Source: an uncultured Micrococcales bacterium (GTDB taxonomy: Bacteria; Actinomycetota; Actinomycetes; S36-B12; GCA-2699445). From it: 6,877 nucleotides of DNA. The stretch is taken from assembly GCA_903915555.1 (NCBI GenBank), contig CAIWTL010000161.1, forward strand, positions 1 to 6,877, in the 5' to 3' direction. The notes under the pieces were generated by a model. The model saw only the letters and a list, made by a program, of their open reading frames with translations. It searched no databases and was not told where the DNA came from. Each line of letters opens with the position of its first letter. Position 1 is the first letter of the stretch. The position numbers and the translations under genes are program-made. Positions 5,627 through 6,877 of this stretch are shown here, in pieces.

Positions 5627-6744
5627 AGGTCGTCATCCTCGCGCCCGTCCATCGGTACGACGACATCCGCGTGTTCCGCAAGGAGGCGGTGACACTCGCG
5701 GCGGCGGGCAACGAGGTCGTCCTGTACGCGCGCACCCCGGACGGGCAACCGCTCGTGCGGGACGGTGTGACGGTGCGTCCGGTCCGGTACAAGGGGCGGC
5801 TGGGACGCTTCCTCCGCCTGCCGGTCGTCGGGCACCGAGCATGGCGCGAAGGTGGCGACGTCTTCCATCTGCACAACCCCGACACCATCCCCCTGGCGCT
5901 GGCACTCAAGGCCCGACGGCAACGGGTCATCTACGACACCCATGAGGACTTCCGCACCGAGATCCTCCTGCGGACCTGGTTGCCCGGTGTACTGCGGCTT
6001 CCGGCCGCCGCGGCGGTGGCCGCGGCGGAGTCCGTCGTGAGCCGTGTCGTCGACGCCGTCATCGTGACCCAGGAGCAACTGGTGGACCGACTGCCCGGCG
6101 CGGTCGTGATCGGGAATCCTCCCATCGTCGACCGGGCGGCCGCGGAACAGGCTGCGACGGTCCGGGAGCACCGGCACCGCGCTGAGGTGGTGCTGGGTTA
6201 CGTGGGGGGCATCAGTCGTGACCGGGGGCTCGACCGGATGCTCGCGCTCGTGGGGGCGCTGGTCGAGAAGTTGCCCGCCCGGCTGCTGCTCATCGGTCCG
6301 GCCGTCAACGACGACGCGCTCGAGCGTGCCCGCGCCACCCCCGAGTGGCAGTACGTCGACTACCGCGGGGAACTGCCGCAGGAGGAGGCCCTGGCCGCTC
6401 TCGACGACGCCGACGTGGGGCTGATCCTGTTCGAGGACACGGCCAGCCACCGGCACATCGATCCGAACAAGATCTACGAATACCTCATGCGTGCCCTTCC
6501 GTTCGTCGCCACCGACTTCCCGTCGTGGCGGGAGCGGTTCGGGGGCGACCGCGTGGGGGTGTTCGTCCCGGCCGACGAGGAGGCCCCGGGGATCGCTGAA
6601 CGGGTTGCGTCGTTCGTCTCGGACCGGGCGTCGCTGCTGCGTGCCGGGCGGGCGGGAGCCGAGTTCGTGTGGCGCAACTACTCGTGGCAGGAGGACGGTG
6701 CTCCGGTGCTCCTGGCGCTCTACGAGCGGGTCATGCAGCGCTGA
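5623..6744 (+). CDS. Family 4 (GT-B fold) glycosyltransferase
   Basis: The 373-residue protein has two Rossmann-like halves. The N-terminal acceptor half starts MKVVILAPVHRYDDIRVFRKE and has HLHNPDTIPLALALK (from H82) and VIYDTHED (YDTHED 104-109), blocks common in capsule and exopolysaccharide GT4 enzymes. VIGNPP marks the linker. The C-terminal donor half begins VVLGYVGGISRDRGLDRML, with LLLIGPA and YRGELPQEEALAALDDADVGLILF, then DPNKIYEYLMRALPFVATD, where P281-Y287 is the PNKxxEY donor-binding motif. The EX7E motif of many GT4 enzymes is incomplete: E286 is present, but the first position is H278. This is often seen in the PNK subgroup. There is no signal peptide or membrane span, so it probably acts at the inner face of the membrane. 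The start is the ATG inside the overlap with the GT2 stop. Its stop abuts the opposing LCP stop. The sugar is unknown. Confidence 0.87.
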   Translation: MKVVILAPVHRYDDIRVFRKEAVTLAAAGNEVVLYARTPDGQPLVRDGVTVRPVRYKGRLGRFLRLPVVGHRAWREGGDVFHLHNPDTIPLALALKARRQRVIYDTHEDFRTEILLRTWLPGVLRLPAAAAVAAAESVVSRVVDAVIVTQEQLVDRLPGAVVIGNPPIVDRAAAEQAATVREHRHRAEVVLGYVGGISRDRGLDRMLALVGALVEKLPARLLLIGPAVNDDALERARATPEWQYVDYRGELPQEEALAALDDADVGLILFEDTASHRHIDPNKIYEYLMRALPFVATDFPSWRERFGGDRVGVFVPADEEAPGIAERVASFVSDRASLLRAGRAGAEFVWRNYSWQEDGAPVLLALYERVMQR

Positions 6745-6877
6745 TCAACTGGCGCAGACGACCTCGTCGGCCTGGGTGGGGCTCGCGGTGTCGTTGCCGG
6801 TGGGCTTCTTCTTGGCGACCGTGATGTCGCCGCGGATCCCGGAGTAATCGGAGCCGACCTCCAGAGTCAGCGCCCAC
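6745..6877 (-). CDS. C-terminus of a second LCP-family protein (partial, 43 residues)
   Basis: On the minus strand, a frame enters from the right edge and ends in TGA at 6747-6745. The residues begin WALTLEVGSDYSGIRGDITV and finish with a hydrophilic tail ending DEVVCAS. The stretch LEVGSDYSG matches VFEVAIGADYSG at the end of the LytR_C domain in the LCP protein of this window. Both proteins then have a short polar tail containing a single cysteine near the end. I therefore call it the end of a LytR_C-bearing LCP protein, with the LCP domain expected beyond the window. The gene faces the glycosyltransferase pair, and its stop codon directly abuts theirs. The fragment is short, so a non-LCP protein with a LytR_C domain cannot be excluded. 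Confidence 0.7.
   Translation of the reverse strand, partial: WALTLEVGSDYSGIRGDITVAKKKPTGNDTASPTQADEVVCAS

Noticed and set aside
6000..6030. Run of Ala codons (gccgccgcggcggtggccgcggcg) as a possible repeat or hairpin
   Set aside because: It encodes an Ala-rich helix (AAAAVAAAE) inside the GT4 gene; the repetition follows from amino acid composition and GC bias.

Overview
This window looks like chromosomal DNA from a high-GC actinobacterium. I infer this from the strong G/C bias at third codon positions, GTG starts, a FadE25-type acyl-CoA dehydrogenase next to purE (a neighbourhood I recall from mycobacteria and relatives), and LytR-CpsA-Psr (LCP) proteins carrying a C-terminal LytR_C domain. 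I cannot assign a genus.

Layout, left to right: the 3' end of purE (+); a UDP-glucose 6-dehydrogenase gene (-); a divergent intergenic region of 144 bp; an acyl-CoA dehydrogenase gene coupled by an ATGA overlap to a hotdog-fold acyl-CoA thioesterase gene (+); an LCP cell-wall ligase gene (-); a divergent intergenic region of 156 bp; a GT2 glycosyltransferase gene coupled by an ATGA overlap to a GT4 glycosyltransferase gene (+); and the last 43 codons of a second LCP-type protein (-), cut by the window edge. Transcription direction flips at every unit. The two divergent gaps hold the likely promoters. The three convergent junctions are extremely tight (16, 1 and 0 nt between stop codons). No stretch above 300 nt lacks a gene.

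Together the genes suggest a cell-envelope glycan neighbourhood. The dehydrogenase makes UDP-glucuronate, the GT2 and GT4 enzymes transfer sugars, and the LCP proteins attach a finished lipid-linked polymer to the wall. A two-gene acyl-CoA unit (beta-oxidation dehydrogenase plus thioesterase) and purine synthesis (purE) are interleaved. That the envelope genes share one pathway is inference. I see no mobile element, CRISPR array, RNA gene or clearly novel system. The most useful extra observations are the second LCP fragment, the probable leaderless start of the dehydrogenase, a hairpin containing two opposed stop codons, and a two-cysteine pattern in the LCP protein.
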